A stretch of DNA of 64,000 bases from Pseudomonas tritici (GCF_014268275.3 NZ_CP077084.1:3410001-3474000), one strand, 5' to 3'. Shown: positions 37,031 through 46,522, numbered from the stretch's first letter. Notes: generated by a model not told the origin, from the sequence alone. Numbers and translations are program-made.

Positions 37031-37525
37031 TCAGGCGCGTTCGCGAGGAATCAGGCTCTGCAACTGCGACGCCAGGAAGTTCGCGTCAAAGCCGAACGTG
37101 TCCGGGTCTTTAAGGCCATTGGTCTTCTTCCACAGCCAATCGTTTTTATCCGCAGGCAACACCAGGGAAACGCTGCCATGCCGCGCGGCGGTCAAACCCA
37201 TTACGGAGACGGAGATCAACCCACCCACCCCCATCACATCCGGCACGAACTCCACCGGTTTGCCGGTGATCTGCACGGTCAGTTTCTCGGTCTTGAAGGT
37301 CGACGTCTCCACCGGGATGCTTGGGCCGCTGGCCACGTAAGGCTCTCGGTGCACTTCAAGCAACCCCACCGTTTTCACCGGTTCCAGCCATTGCTCGATC
37401 TGCCCGAACAACGCGTCGAGTTTTTGCGCCCAGCGGGCCGACTGCACGTCGAATTGCTGTTTTTTATGCGCTTCGCTATCGGCGTAATGACGAAGCATCT
37501 CGCCCAGTTGCTGTACATCGTCCAT
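37031..37525 (-). CDS. Hypothetical protein, 164 residues
   Basis: I do not recognise this family. The protein is soluble and begins with a helical part (residues about 1-50, rich in Gln and Glu), followed by a beta-rich part (EKLTVQITGKPVEFVPDV, GSVSLVLPADKNDWLWKK). The ATG at 37525 has a strong GGAGG 8 bases upstream, although the frame is open to 37606. It is divergent from the ccoN homologue and separated from the DUF3313 gene by 90 bases on the same strand. Confidence 0.7.
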   Translation of the reverse strand: MDDVQQLGEMLRHYADSEAHKKQQFDVQSARWAQKLDALFGQIEQWLEPVKTVGLLEVHREPYVASGPSIPVETSTFKTEKLTVQITGKPVEFVPDVMGVGGLISVSVMGLTAARHGSVSLVLPADKNDWLWKKTNGLKDPDTFGFDANFLASQLQSLIPRERA

Positions 37526-37702
37526 TGCGGATCTCCTCCGGTGAGCCAGGTTGCGAAGCTCAATCATGGCAGATGCGGTGGTCGGCCGTGCGACTAACGC
37601 TGGCAAAGCAACTGATCCGCTGCAATGAGGTTCCTCTGAGTCTGTTTTGTTTTACCCACGCTTCCTACAGTGCCGCCACTTGGAACCGTGGGAGGACTGA
37701 GC

Positions 37703-39130
37703 ATGAGCACAGCAACAATCGGGCAGGCCTATAACTATAAAGTCGTCCGCCAATTCGTTATCGCCACCATCGTCTGGGGCGTGGTCGGCATGGCCATGGG
37801 TGTGTGGATCGCCTCGCAACTGGTCTGGCCGGAAATGAACCTGGATTTACCCTGGACCACCTTTGGCCGCTTGCGCCCCTTGCACACCAGCCTGGTGATC
37901 TTTGGCTTTGCCGGCAGTGCGCAGTTTGCCGCCAGCTATTACGCGGTACAGCGCACCTGCCAGGTACGGTTGTTTTCCGACCGCCTCGCCGCGTTTACCT
38001 TTTGGGGTTGGCAGTCGGTGATCGTGATCATGTTGATCAGCCTGCCGCTGGGCTACACCACCACCAAGGAGTACGCCGAGATCGAGTTCTCCGGCGCGGT
38101 GTGGATGACCGTGGTGTGGGTGGCCTATGCCCTTGTGTTTTTCACCACCGTGGTGCGGCGCAAAACCAAACACATCTATGTGGGCAACTGGTTTTTCGGC
38201 GCATTCATCTTGGTGATCGCCATGCTGCATGTGGTCAACCACCTGGCGATCCCGGTGGACTGGTTCAAGTCATACCCGGTGTATTCCGGGGCGACGGATG
38301 CCATGGTGCAGTGGTGGTATGGGCATAACGCCGTAGGGTTTTTCCTGACCACTGGCTTTCTGGGGATGATGTACTACTTCGTACCGAAACAAGTCGGGCG
38401 CCCGGTGTACTCCTATCGCTTGTCGATCGTGCATTTCTGGGCGCTGATCACCCTGTATATCTGGGCCGGGCCGCACCACCTCCACTACACCGCCCTGCCT
38501 GATTGGGCGCAGTCCCTGGGCATGGCAATGTCGTTGATTCTGCTGGCACCGAGCTGGGGCGGGATGATCAACGGCATGATGACCTTGTCGGGTGCCTGGC
38601 ATAAATTGCGCACCGACCCGATCCTGCGTTTCCTGGTGTTGTCCCTGGCGTTCTACGGGATGTCGACCTTCGAAGGGCCGATGATGGCGATCAAGACCGT
38701 CAATGCCCTCTCCCACTACACCGACTGGACCATCGGCCACGTGCACGCCGGGGCACTGGGCTGGGTGGCGATGATCACCTTCGGCTCGCTGTATCACATG
38801 ATCCCGAAGGTGTTCGGCCGCGAGCAGATGCACAGCGTGGCGCTGATCAACCTGCATTTCTGGTTGGCAACCATTGGCACCGTGCTGTACATCGCCTCGA
38901 TGTGGGTCAATGGCATTACCCAGGGCCTGATGTGGCGGGCCATCAACGATGACGGCACCCTCACCTACTCGTTTGTCGAAGCCTTGCAGGCCAGTCATCC
39001 GGGTTTTGTGGTGCGGTTTGCCGGTGGCGTGTTCTTTCTCACCGGGATGGTGTTGATGGCCTACAACACCTGGCGCACGGTACGCGTCGCGGACTTGAAA
39101 CTGGCCCAGCTTGATGCGCGGATCGCCTGA
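37703..39130 (+). CDS. ccoN: Orphan cbb3-type cytochrome c oxidase subunit I
   Basis: A 475-residue haem-copper oxidase catalytic subunit with about 12 membrane helices. Histidine ligand regions are visible: [13 protein letters not shown] (low-spin haem), VVNHL and [17 protein letters not shown] (copper site), and [13 protein letters not shown] (haems). ATG 37703 has GGAGG 7 bases upstream. No ccoO, ccoP or other oxidase gene follows, so it must assemble with subunits encoded elsewhere, as known for the orphan CcoN3/CcoN4 isoforms of P. aeruginosa. It lies 1 base from a small membrane protein gene. Confidence 0.93.
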   Translation: MSTATIGQAYNYKVVRQFVIATIVWGVVGMAMGVWIASQLVWPEMNLDLPWTTFGRLRPLHTSLVIFGFAGSAQFAASYYAVQRTCQVRLFSDRLAAFTFWGWQSVIVIMLISLPLGYTTTKEYAEIEFSGAVWMTVVWVAYALVFFTTVVRRKTKHIYVGNWFFGAFILVIAMLHVVNHLAIPVDWFKSYPVYSGATDAMVQWWYGHNAVGFFLTTGFLGMMYYFVPKQVGRPVYSYRLSIVHFWALITLYIWAGPHHLHYTALPDWAQSLGMAMSLILLAPSWGGMINGMMTLSGAWHKLRTDPILRFLVLSLAFYGMSTFEGPMMAIKTVNALSHYTDWTIGHVHAGALGWVAMITFGSLYHMIPKVFGREQMHSVALINLHFWLATIGTVLYIASMWVNGITQGLMWRAINDDGTLTYSFVEALQASHPGFVVRFAGGVFFLTGMVLMAYNTWRTVRVADLKLAQLDARIA

Positions 39131-39131
39131 T

Positions 39132-39341
39132 ATGTGGGGTTTGCTGATGGTGGCGTGCCTGTATGGCGCGGTGGAGTACTGCTTGCGCGGTCAGACGGAC
39201 AAGAGCCTGGACGACGCCAGCTTGATGCCTTTCGCCGATGACCCGGAGGCGGCGCGGCGCGTGGAGCAGGCGACTGGCAAGCAGATCAACGCGGTGGCGC
39301 CGGAAGAGGCCAAGCCGGGCTGGGCCAATCTGGACATGTGA
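39132..39341 (+). CDS. Small membrane protein downstream of ccoN
   Basis: A 69-residue protein with one N-terminal hydrophobic helix (WGLLMVACLYGAVEYCL) and a charged C-terminal tail. It starts one base after the ccoN stop codon, so the two are co-expressed. The size and layout resemble CcoQ or the small protein next to CcoN4 in P. aeruginosa, but I see no diagnostic motif. It probably helps assembly or stability of the oxidase variant. Confidence 0.75.
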   Translation: MWGLLMVACLYGAVEYCLRGQTDKSLDDASLMPFADDPEAARRVEQATGKQINAVAPEEAKPGWANLDM

Positions 39342-39431
39342 AACTGCACCGGTCATTTCGCGGCCAACTGCGTATGACTATCCAGGCGTCAATGCGTAAG
39401 GTGAAGCGACTTTCCGTGTCAGGAGCATCGC

Positions 39432-40124
39432 ATGCGCACCATCGGCCTTATCGGCGGCATGAGCTGGGAGTCCAGCGCCGAGTACTACCGCATCATTAAC
39501 CAACGCGTGCGCGACACGCTCGGCCCGCTGCGCTCGGCGCAACTGTTGATGTACAGCGTGGATTTCGGCCCGGTGGAACAGGCCCAACACGCCGGCCGCT
39601 GGGATGACGCCGCGCTGATTCTGGAAGAGGCCGCACGCCGCTTGCAGGCGGGCGGTGCTGACTGTGTCGTGCTGTGTACCAACACGATGCATTTGGTGGC
39701 GCCACGTATTGAAGCCGCGGTGTCGATTCCGTTCCTGCATATTGCCGATGCGGCGGGTGCGGCTGCGGTGGACGCCGGCACGCTGACGGTCGGTTTGCTG
39801 GGCACCGCGTTCACCATGGAGCAGGACTTTCTCAAGTCGCGTCTGGCCGCCCAGGGGTTGACCGTGCTGGTGCCTGAGGTGGACGAGCGCCAGGCCGTGC
39901 ACCGGATCATCTATGAGGAGTTGTGTGTTGGCGTGATCAGTGACGCGTCACGCAAGGTTTACCAAGGTGTGATCGAGTCCCTGGCCGCACGTGGCGCCCA
40001 GGCGATCATCCTCGGTTGCACGGAAATCAGCCTACTGATCAAGCCGGAGCACAGCGACCTGCCATTGCTGGACACCACCGAGCTGCATGCGCAGGCTGCG
40101 GTGGCGTTTGCCTTGCAGGACTAA
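39432..40124 (+). CDS. Aspartate/glutamate racemase family protein
   Basis: A 230-residue cofactor-independent amino acid racemase. The two catalytic cysteines are Cys82 (LCTNTMH) and Cys196 (LGCTEIS), and the N-terminus IGLIGGMSWESSAEYY is typical of the YgeA-like branch, which has broad amino acid specificity. The last four bases overlap the end of the convergent acetyltransferase gene. Substrate is not determined. Confidence 0.9.
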   Translation: MRTIGLIGGMSWESSAEYYRIINQRVRDTLGPLRSAQLLMYSVDFGPVEQAQHAGRWDDAALILEEAARRLQAGGADCVVLCTNTMHLVAPRIEAAVSIPFLHIADAAGAAAVDAGTLTVGLLGTAFTMEQDFLKSRLAAQGLTVLVPEVDERQAVHRIIYEELCVGVISDASRKVYQGVIESLAARGAQAIILGCTEISLLIKPEHSDLPLLDTTELHAQAAVAFALQD

Positions 40125-40633
40125 GCCGAGGTGCGCAGGCGCGCCATGCTCACGGTATCGACAAACTGGCCGTCGCGCAGGGCGTAATCGCGCAATACGC
40201 CTTCGACCTCGAAGCCGAACTTACGGTACAGCCCTTGCGCCGCTTCGTTGTCGGCGTACACGGTAAGTTCTACTCGGCGCAGGTTCATCCAGTTGTCGGC
40301 GACGTCCAGCGCGGCCGTCAACAACCGGGAGCCAACCCCCTTGCCCTGCCACGCCGTCGCTACGCCCATGCCGAAGGAACCGACGTGGGCCCGGCGTACA
40401 CGCTGGTATTGTTCCAGGCCAAGCTGGCCGATCACTTCACCGCCGTGCACGGCCACCAGCTGGAGACGGCGCTCGTTGTCCTGGACCAGCTTGTTGCGCC
40501 ACGCCTCGACCGACTGAAAAGGCATTTGCAGCACCTGACGGCACACCGCCGGTTCGTTATAGAGCGCTGCGACGCCCTCCAGGTGGGCCTCGGTGAAGCG
40601 CTGGATCACGATGTGGGGTTCAGGTGTGTGCAT
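40121..40633 (-). CDS. GNAT family N-acetyltransferase, YhhY/AaaT-like
   Basis: A 170-residue GCN5-related acetyltransferase. The acetyl-CoA loop is GKGVGSRLL, preceded by HVGSFGMGVATAWQ, and followed by RVELTVYADNEAAQGLYRKFGF. The N-terminus (YNEPAVCRQVLQMP) and overall pattern match E. coli YhhY/AaaT, which acetylates some amino acids. Convergent with and overlapping the racemase gene by four bases. Confidence 0.87.
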   Translation of the reverse strand: MHTPEPHIVIQRFTEAHLEGVAALYNEPAVCRQVLQMPFQSVEAWRNKLVQDNERRLQLVAVHGGEVIGQLGLEQYQRVRRAHVGSFGMGVATAWQGKGVGSRLLTAALDVADNWMNLRRVELTVYADNEAAQGLYRKFGFEVEGVLRDYALRDGQFVDTVSMARLRTSA

Positions 40634-40694
40634 GGTGTTTCATCCTTTGAAAGACACGTGGCCGGCCAGTGTAGGGGCCAAGCCTGCCCGATGG

Positions 40695-41759
40695 CTAGGG
40701 CGCCGGCGTGGTCGACCACAATGCCGGCCAATCCCCCGAAGCGACCCCGGTGCAGCGCGGCATGATGTGAAACTCGCTGAGCTGGAAACGCTCGCCGTCA
40801 AACACCCAGGAACCTGCGCCACCACAATCACCGACTCCACGCTGCTTGTAGAAATAACTCAGGGTGCCGGAGGCTTCGTCATACCACACCGAGCCTTGCA
40901 GCGCGGCGCCATCCAGGGGCAACGGCTGCACATTGAGAGGCGTTTCTGTGTAGGGCGCTTGTCGCTGGCGGCTGTTGACGTCGTACTCACAGTTGTAGGC
41001 CGCACAGTCGTACCTCACCACGGTCATCGCTTGCTGCGCCGTCAAGGCACCTGCTTGTGCTTCGGCGTCACCCTCCTCGGGCGTGGCCGCCTTCAACGCG
41101 ACCGCTACCAGGCCCGCCTGCTCCTGCGCGTTTAACGGCGGCGGTGAAACAAATTTGCGCAGCACCGGCGTCGGCAGGCGTGGCGGTACCTCATTGGCAG
41201 CGCCCTTACCGGGTCGGGCCAGCGCCGTTACGTTATCCACGCGCCCCTGCACCGCATCCATTAACAGCAGCGAAGCACTCAGCCCGCTCAATGACACGTG
41301 CGCGTGCTCATCGCCTGGCAACTGCAGTCGCTGACCGTTGCGCAAACGCTGTAACCAGCGCCGCGCCGAAGCGTCCTCAATCACCCCATAGGACTGCACC
41401 TCGGGATCCCCGCCCTGATCGTCCAACTCAACGTGCAAATCGCGGGTCAACGCCAGGCCCAGCGGCTGACCGTCCAGCAGCAAGGTGGAAAGGTCCACGG
41501 CTTCACCACGGTGATCGAAGCGCAGACGCAGATACCCCTTTGGACCGGCCTGGTGCCAGAGGTGCAACGTCAGCGAGCTGTAGTCTTCTTCATCAACGCC
41601 GCTGGGTGCGCTGAGGGCATGGCAGTTGCGCAAGTTGTCGCAACCGACCACCCATTCCTTGATTTCCCGCAGCAGTGGTACGGTTTCCGAGGGGGGTTGT
41701 GCGAAGGCTGGCGCGGGGGTGCCGGTCAGTATCAGGGCCAGGAGTGCGGGGCGCAGCAT
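40695..41759 (-). CDS. DUF1176 secreted protein
   Basis: A 354-residue protein with a signal peptide (residues 1-20, APAFA-Q). The mature N-terminus holds the DUF1176 signature (REIKEWVVGCDNLRNCHAL), the middle has further cysteines, and the C-terminus has YKQRGVGDCGGAGSWVFDG and FHIMPRC. Conserved cysteines suggest disulphides in the periplasm. Function unknown; it stands alone between the acetyltransferase and glycerate kinase genes. Confidence 0.87.
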   Translation of the reverse strand: MLRPALLALILTGTPAPAFAQPPSETVPLLREIKEWVVGCDNLRNCHALSAPSGVDEEDYSSLTLHLWHQAGPKGYLRLRFDHRGEAVDLSTLLLDGQPLGLALTRDLHVELDDQGGDPEVQSYGVIEDASARRWLQRLRNGQRLQLPGDEHAHVSLSGLSASLLLMDAVQGRVDNVTALARPGKGAANEVPPRLPTPVLRKFVSPPPLNAQEQAGLVAVALKAATPEEGDAEAQAGALTAQQAMTVVRYDCAAYNCEYDVNSRQRQAPYTETPLNVQPLPLDGAALQGSVWYDEASGTLSYFYKQRGVGDCGGAGSWVFDGERFQLSEFHIMPRCTGVASGDWPALWSTTPAP

Positions 41760-41812
41760 GGGGACTCTCCGTGTCGAAAAGACGCGGATTGTCCCATGTA
41801 TGGGGCGTTACG

Positions 41813-42952
41813 TCAGTGCCTGGAAGCGGTGCGCCATACCCGCGCGATGTCCGCTGCGCGCTCACTCAACAGACGCGGCGCCTCACTGCACGCCTGCTCT
41901 AGGCTCATCGGCCCGGAAGGCAAGGCGAATGCGGCGTCCACGCCGTGGGCGTACATCTGTTCGTAGCCTTCGCCCAATGTGCCCGCAACCACAATCACCG
42001 GCACGTTGTGTTGTTGGGCAATACGCGCCACACCGAACGGCGTTTTGCCCCGCAAGGTCTGGGCGTCGAAGCGGCCTTCGCCGGTGATCACCAGGTCGGC
42101 GCCACGTATGGCTGCATCCAGGCCAACCAGTTCGGCAACCACCTCCACACCGGCACGGAACTGTGCACCCAGGAACGCTTTGGCGGCAAAGCCCAGGCCG
42201 CCGGCGGCGCCGCTGCCGGGTTCGTCGCGCACATCCTTGGGCAGCACCTGGGCGCAGTGGTCGGCGAAGTGGCCGAGGGCGCCGTCCAGTAGTTGGACTT
42301 GCTCGGGAGTCGCGCCCTTTTGCGGGCCGAATATCGCCGAGGCACCGTGGGGGCCACACAGCGGGTTGTTGACGTCGGCAGCGATGTCGAAGCTCACCTG
42401 CGCCAGGCGCGGGTCGAGTTGTTCAAGGCGGATCTGTGCCAGGCGAGCCAAGGCGAGACCACCGGGGGGCAGCGCTTGGCCTGCGGCGTCGAACAGTTGC
42501 ACGCCGAGCGCCTGCATCGCACCCGCGCCGCCATCGTTGGTGGCACTGCCGCCAATCGCCAGGATGATGCGCTGGGCACCGGCATCCAGGGCTGCGCGGA
42601 TCAGTTCGCCGGTGCCGTATGTGGTGGTTGTGCATGCATCGCGCTGGCCCGACGGGACCAGTTGCAGGCCACTGGCTTCGGCCATTTCGATGATGGCGGT
42701 GTGGCTGTCGGCCAGCCAGCCCCAGTTCGCCTCGACCGTGGCGCCCAGCGGACCCCGGACGGTCTGGCGACGCAGTTGGCCATTGCACGCGGCGAGTACC
42801 GCTTCAACTGTGCCTTCACCACCGTCCGCCATCGGGCACTGGACCAATTGTGCATCCGGCCAGACCTGGGCCAACCCGGCCGCAATGGCCTGGGCCACGC
42901 CCTCGGCACTCAGGCTGTCCTTGAACGAGTCGGGGGCGATGATGATTTTCAT
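41813..42952 (-). CDS. Glycerate kinase (GarK/GlxK type)
   Basis: A 379-residue kinase that phosphorylates D-glycerate, probably to 2-phosphoglycerate. The N-terminus IIIAPDSFKDSLSA, PMADGGEGTVEA, AIGGSATNDGGAGA and LVITGEGRFDAQT are family signatures. ATG 42952 has GGAG 9 bases upstream; the frame is open to 43021. It lies 91 bases downstream of the cdaR-like regulator on the same strand, which suggests regulation by glycerate or sugar diacids. Confidence 0.92.
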   Translation of the reverse strand: MKIIIAPDSFKDSLSAEGVAQAIAAGLAQVWPDAQLVQCPMADGGEGTVEAVLAACNGQLRRQTVRGPLGATVEANWGWLADSHTAIIEMAEASGLQLVPSGQRDACTTTTYGTGELIRAALDAGAQRIILAIGGSATNDGGAGAMQALGVQLFDAAGQALPPGGLALARLAQIRLEQLDPRLAQVSFDIAADVNNPLCGPHGASAIFGPQKGATPEQVQLLDGALGHFADHCAQVLPKDVRDEPGSGAAGGLGFAAKAFLGAQFRAGVEVVAELVGLDAAIRGADLVITGEGRFDAQTLRGKTPFGVARIAQQHNVPVIVVAGTLGEGYEQMYAHGVDAAFALPSGPMSLEQACSEAPRLLSERAADIARVWRTASRH

Positions 42953-43043
42953 GGGCTTTCTCCAGTTTTTATAACGCCCATGCTGCCAGTTGGCACCGCC
43001 GCTGACGCCGGTCCAATGCACAAGTACGGCTGCGCTTTGTTGT

Positions 43044-44150
43044 TCATTCCGACAAAGCCTGGGGCAGCAACTGCACGCCCAGATAGAGCGCGAGCATGCC
43101 GTCGAGGGTCAGCGGGTCGACACCACTGAGTTCGGCGATGCGTTCCATGCGGTAACGCAGGCTGTTGCGGTGAATGCCCAGCGCATCGGCACAGGCCTGG
43201 CTTTGCCCATCGTGTTCGCACCAACTGCGCAGCGTTGCCAGCAGTTGGCCGTTGCTGTCCTTGGCGAGGACTTTGCGCAGCGGGTTGAGCAACTCGTCGA
43301 GGGCATCGTCGTTGCGATGGCGCCAGAGCATCACCGGCAGGCGATAACGGTTGAGCGTCAGCAAGCGCGACTGCGGCAATACATCGCGACCATAGGCGAG
43401 CAGGTCACCCACGCGTCGATAGCAGCGGCGCAACCCAGCCAGCCCGTCCGCTTGCCCGCCAACGGCCACGCGGAGGATATTCCAGCCCAGCCCTTCGAGT
43501 TTTTCCAGCAGGCGAGGATTATCGACCTGTACCGCCGCCGGCCGGCACCACAGCAGTGAATATTGCGCCGAGCTGACACACCAGCTGTCCGGATAACGTG
43601 AGGTCAGCCAGGCACTCAAGGCCTCTGCCGATTGCCCCGCGCCCAGCTCAAACAGGTAGGGCGTGCGCGCCAGCTGCGGTTTGAGGCCCAACTGTTGGGC
43701 TTCATCCACCAGGCGCGGCGAGTCGCCGGTTTCGGCCAGCAGCAAGGCGAGCAGGTCATCACAACGCTGACGCCGCCATTGCTGCTCCGCCTGCTGGTGG
43801 CGGTGGCTCACCAGCATTTCGGCGGTCATGCGCACCAGTTCGGCGTAGGTGCGCAGGCCTTCCGGTTCGCCGGTAATGCCCAGCACGCCAATCAGGCGCT
43901 GGTCGTGCATCAGCGGCAGGTTGATGCCCGGTTGCACGCCCTTGAGGTGCTTGGCGGTCTGACCATCGATTTCCACCACGCGGCCATTGGCGAGCACCAG
44001 TTGCGCGCCTTCATGACGGGTGTTGATACGCTCAGGCTCACCGCTGCCAAGAATCAGGCCCTGGCTGTCCATGACGTTGACGTTGTAGGGCAGAATCGCC
44101 ATGGTGCGATCGACGATATTCTGCGCCAGGTCATGATCCAGCTCGAACAT
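43044..44150 (-). CDS. cdaR: Sugar diacid/glycerate-responsive regulator, CdaR family
   Basis: A 368-residue transcription activator. Residues about 1-135 are the sugar diacid recognition domain (LAQNIVDRTMAILPYNVNVMD), followed by a GGDEF-like middle and a PucR-type C-terminal helix-turn-helix (HRNSLRYRMERIAELSGVDP). The start at 44150 matches the family N-terminus and has AAGGA upstream; an upstream ATG at 44183 is possible. It controls the adjacent glycerate kinase and the divergent transporter by inference. Confidence 0.92.
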   Translation of the reverse strand: MFELDHDLAQNIVDRTMAILPYNVNVMDSQGLILGSGEPERINTRHEGAQLVLANGRVVEIDGQTAKHLKGVQPGINLPLMHDQRLIGVLGITGEPEGLRTYAELVRMTAEMLVSHRHQQAEQQWRRQRCDDLLALLLAETGDSPRLVDEAQQLGLKPQLARTPYLFELGAGQSAEALSAWLTSRYPDSWCVSSAQYSLLWCRPAAVQVDNPRLLEKLEGLGWNILRVAVGGQADGLAGLRRCYRRVGDLLAYGRDVLPQSRLLTLNRYRLPVMLWRHRNDDALDELLNPLRKVLAKDSNGQLLATLRSWCEHDGQSQACADALGIHRNSLRYRMERIAELSGVDPLTLDGMLALYLGVQLLPQALSE

Positions 44151-44310
44151 GGGGCTAAATTCCTTGGAAAGCGGGTTGTTCATAGGCACAGCGCAAAGCA
44201 GGGTTCGCTGTGCGCGAGCACAAAGACAGCAGCCTGCCAGGTGGCCGAGACTCTTTGGGCGATCAACGTTACCCTCGCATCGCGAAAAATCATAATAAAG
44301 AGAGAACGCC

Positions 44311-45621
44311 ATGTCACAGAGCGCCGCTACCGCACTGGCCACCGATGACGATAAAAACGCCATCTACAAGCGCATCACCCTGCGCCTGATCCCCTTCATA
44401 TTCATCTGCTACCTGTTCAATTACCTCGACCGGGTAAACGTTGGCTTTGCCAAACTGCAGATGCTCGATGCCTTGAAATTCAGCGAAACCGTGTATGGCC
44501 TCGGCGCCGGGATCTTCTTTATCGGCTACGTGCTGTGTGGCGTACCGAGCAACCTGGCGTTGACCCGGTTCGGTCCGCGCCGCTGGATTGCATTGATGAT
44601 GATTGTCTGGGGCACGCTGTCCACTTGCCTGCTGTTCGTCACCACGCCGACGCATTTCTACACCCTGCGCCTGTTTACCGGTGCGGCTGAAGCCGGCTTC
44701 TTCCCCGGTGTGGTGCTGTACCTCTCGCAGTGGTTCCCGACGTTCCGCCGTGGGCGGATCATGGCGCTGTTCATGTCGGCGATCCCGGTCTCCGGTTTGC
44801 TCGGCAGCCCGTTTTCCGGCTGGATCCTCAACCACTTCGCCGCCGGCCAAGGTGGCCTCGCGGGCTGGCAGTGGATGTTCCTGCTGCAGGGCATTCCGAC
44901 CGTAATCCTGGGCGCCCTCGCCTACTTTCTGCTCAGCGACAGCTTTGCCAATGCCAAGTGGCTCAAGCCCCACGAGCGTGCGGTGCTGGAAGCCGACCAG
45001 GCCACCGACCTGGCGAACAAACCCAAAACCACCACCGACTCCCTGGCTGAGGTGTTCAAGAACCCGGCGATCTGGGCGTTCGGCCTGATCTACTTCTGCA
45101 TCCAGAGCGGCGTGTACGCCATTAACTTCTGGCTGCCGTCGATCATCAAGAGCCTGGGTTTCAGCGATAACCTGGTGATCGGCTGGCTCAGCGCCATTCC
45201 GTACCTACTGGCGGCGGTGTTCATGTTGCTGGTGGGGCGCTCTGCGGACCTGCGCAAAGAGCGGCGCTGGCACTTGGTGGTGCCCATGTTGATGGGCGCG
45301 ATCGGCCTGGTGATTGCGGTGAATTTCGCCACCACCCCGGCGATTGCAATTCTCGGCCTGACCATCGCCACCATGGGCGCCCTCACCGGCCTGCCGATGT
45401 TCTGGCCGGTGCCGACCGCCATGCTCAGTGCAGGCGCGGCGGCGGGCGGGTTGGCGTTGATCAACTCCATGGGCCAGATGGCTGGCTTTCTCAGCCCGTA
45501 TATCGTTGGGTTTGTGAAGGATGCCACCGGGTCTACCGATATGGCGCTGTACCTGCTCGCGGCGGTGATTGTCGGGGGCAGTGTGTTGGCGTTGCGGATG
45601 ACGCGTACCTTGAAGGCTTAA
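44311..45621 (+). CDS. MFS transporter of the anion:cation symporter family
   Basis: A 436-residue permease with 12 membrane helices. FNYLDRVNVGFAKLQM and YVLCGVPSNLALTRFGPRRW place it in the anion:cation symporter group (tartrate, glucarate, hydroxyphenylacetate carriers). It is divergent from cdaR (160 bases apart), with glycerate kinase beyond, so a sugar acid or glycerate is the likely cargo. A hairpin repeat follows. Confidence 0.88.
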   Translation: MSQSAATALATDDDKNAIYKRITLRLIPFIFICYLFNYLDRVNVGFAKLQMLDALKFSETVYGLGAGIFFIGYVLCGVPSNLALTRFGPRRWIALMMIVWGTLSTCLLFVTTPTHFYTLRLFTGAAEAGFFPGVVLYLSQWFPTFRRGRIMALFMSAIPVSGLLGSPFSGWILNHFAAGQGGLAGWQWMFLLQGIPTVILGALAYFLLSDSFANAKWLKPHERAVLEADQATDLANKPKTTTDSLAEVFKNPAIWAFGLIYFCIQSGVYAINFWLPSIIKSLGFSDNLVIGWLSAIPYLLAAVFMLLVGRSADLRKERRWHLVVPMLMGAIGLVIAVNFATTPAIAILGLTIATMGALTGLPMFWPVPTAMLSAGAAAGGLALINSMGQMAGFLSPYIVGFVKDATGSTDMALYLLAAVIVGGSVLALRMTRTLKA

Positions 45622-45630
45622 TGCAGTCCG

Positions 45631-45702
45631 TGTGGGAGCTGGCTTGCCTGCGATAGCGGTGGTGAATTCACTACCGCTATCGCAGGCAAGCCAGCTCCCA
45701 CA
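45631..45702. repeat. Near-perfect 72-base extragenic hairpin (TGTGGGAGC type)
   Basis: Perfect 30-base arms (45631-45660 and 45673-45702) beginning TGTGGGAGCTGG flank a 12-base centre that itself contains GTGAATTCAC. It lies between convergent genes, 9 bases after the transporter stop codon. This is the best-preserved member of the four hairpins of this class in the window. Confidence 0.85.
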
Positions 45703-45716
45703 TTGTTGTCCGGTGT

Positions 45717-46421
45717 TTACAGCTGGCCGCCGCCGTCGATGTCGATGACGGCGCCGGTCAGAAAGCCGTTTTCCATGGCCAATACATACCCCGCCGCCAC
45801 CTCTTCCGCCTGCCCTACCCGGCCAACCGGCAACCCATCGCCCGCCTTGGCAAACATGGCCAGACGCTGGTCTTCAGCCAACCCTGCATACGCTGGCGTA
45901 TCAATCACCCCCGGGCAGATCACATTGACCCGACGCGGTGCCAACTCCTTGGCCAATTGCTTGCCCAGCGCTTCGGTCGCGGCATTGATGCCGACCTTGA
46001 TGAACTGCCCAGGCACCAGTTTTCGACCCAATTGCCCGGAGGTCAGGCAGATGCTGCCGTGTTCGTCGAGAAATGGCAGTGCCTGCTGGACAGCCCGCAG
46101 CGAGCCCCACAGCTTCACGTTGAAGTTGTCCTGAGCCTCGAGCAAGTCGGTTTCGAGCAAGCTCTTGGCGCGTACGCTCGGCCCGGAGGTATAGACCAGG
46201 TGATCAAAGCGCCCCACGCCTTCAAACAGGCGTTGCAGCGACGCGGTATCGGTGACGTCCACCGGTTCGCTGCGCAGGCCGTTTTCGACGCCACGCGCCA
46301 AGCGGCGCCCGGCAACTACCACCTGTGCACCACGCGCGGCGGCGGCCTTGGCGACTGCCGCGCCAATACCGCTGCTGCCGCCGATCACGATGACGGTTTT
46401 GCCGTTTAAGGAAGAAGCCAT
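45717..46421 (-). CDS. SDR family protein lacking the catalytic Tyr-Lys pair
   Basis: A 234-residue Rossmann-fold SDR with an intact cofactor loop (GGSSGIGAAV, residues 14-23) and Ser128, but the YxxxK motif is replaced: aligned positions read Lys142 and Asn146 (KVGIN). It may bind NAD(P) without classical SDR catalysis or use other residues. The ATG at 46421 has AGGA upstream. It is divergent from a LysR regulator gene (101 bases), which probably controls it. Confidence 0.82.
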   Translation of the reverse strand: MASSLNGKTVIVIGGSSGIGAAVAKAAAARGAQVVVAGRRLARGVENGLRSEPVDVTDTASLQRLFEGVGRFDHLVYTSGPSVRAKSLLETDLLEAQDNFNVKLWGSLRAVQQALPFLDEHGSICLTSGQLGRKLVPGQFIKVGINAATEALGKQLAKELAPRRVNVICPGVIDTPAYAGLAEDQRLAMFAKAGDGLPVGRVGQAEEVAAGYVLAMENGFLTGAVIDIDGGGQL

Positions 46422-46522
46422 GGGGAAGATTCCTGATTGAAAAAGTGAGTGTTCATCTTCCCAGCTTGGCAATCAGCGAAAAATCCCGGTAAAACGACAA
46501 GATCTTTAAAGGATTTTTACAA

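Noticed and set aside
37526..37702. ANR box (TTGAT-N4-ATCAA) in front of the orphan ccoN
   Set aside because: The closest sequence, TTGCGAAGCTCAA, does not match the consensus symmetry.
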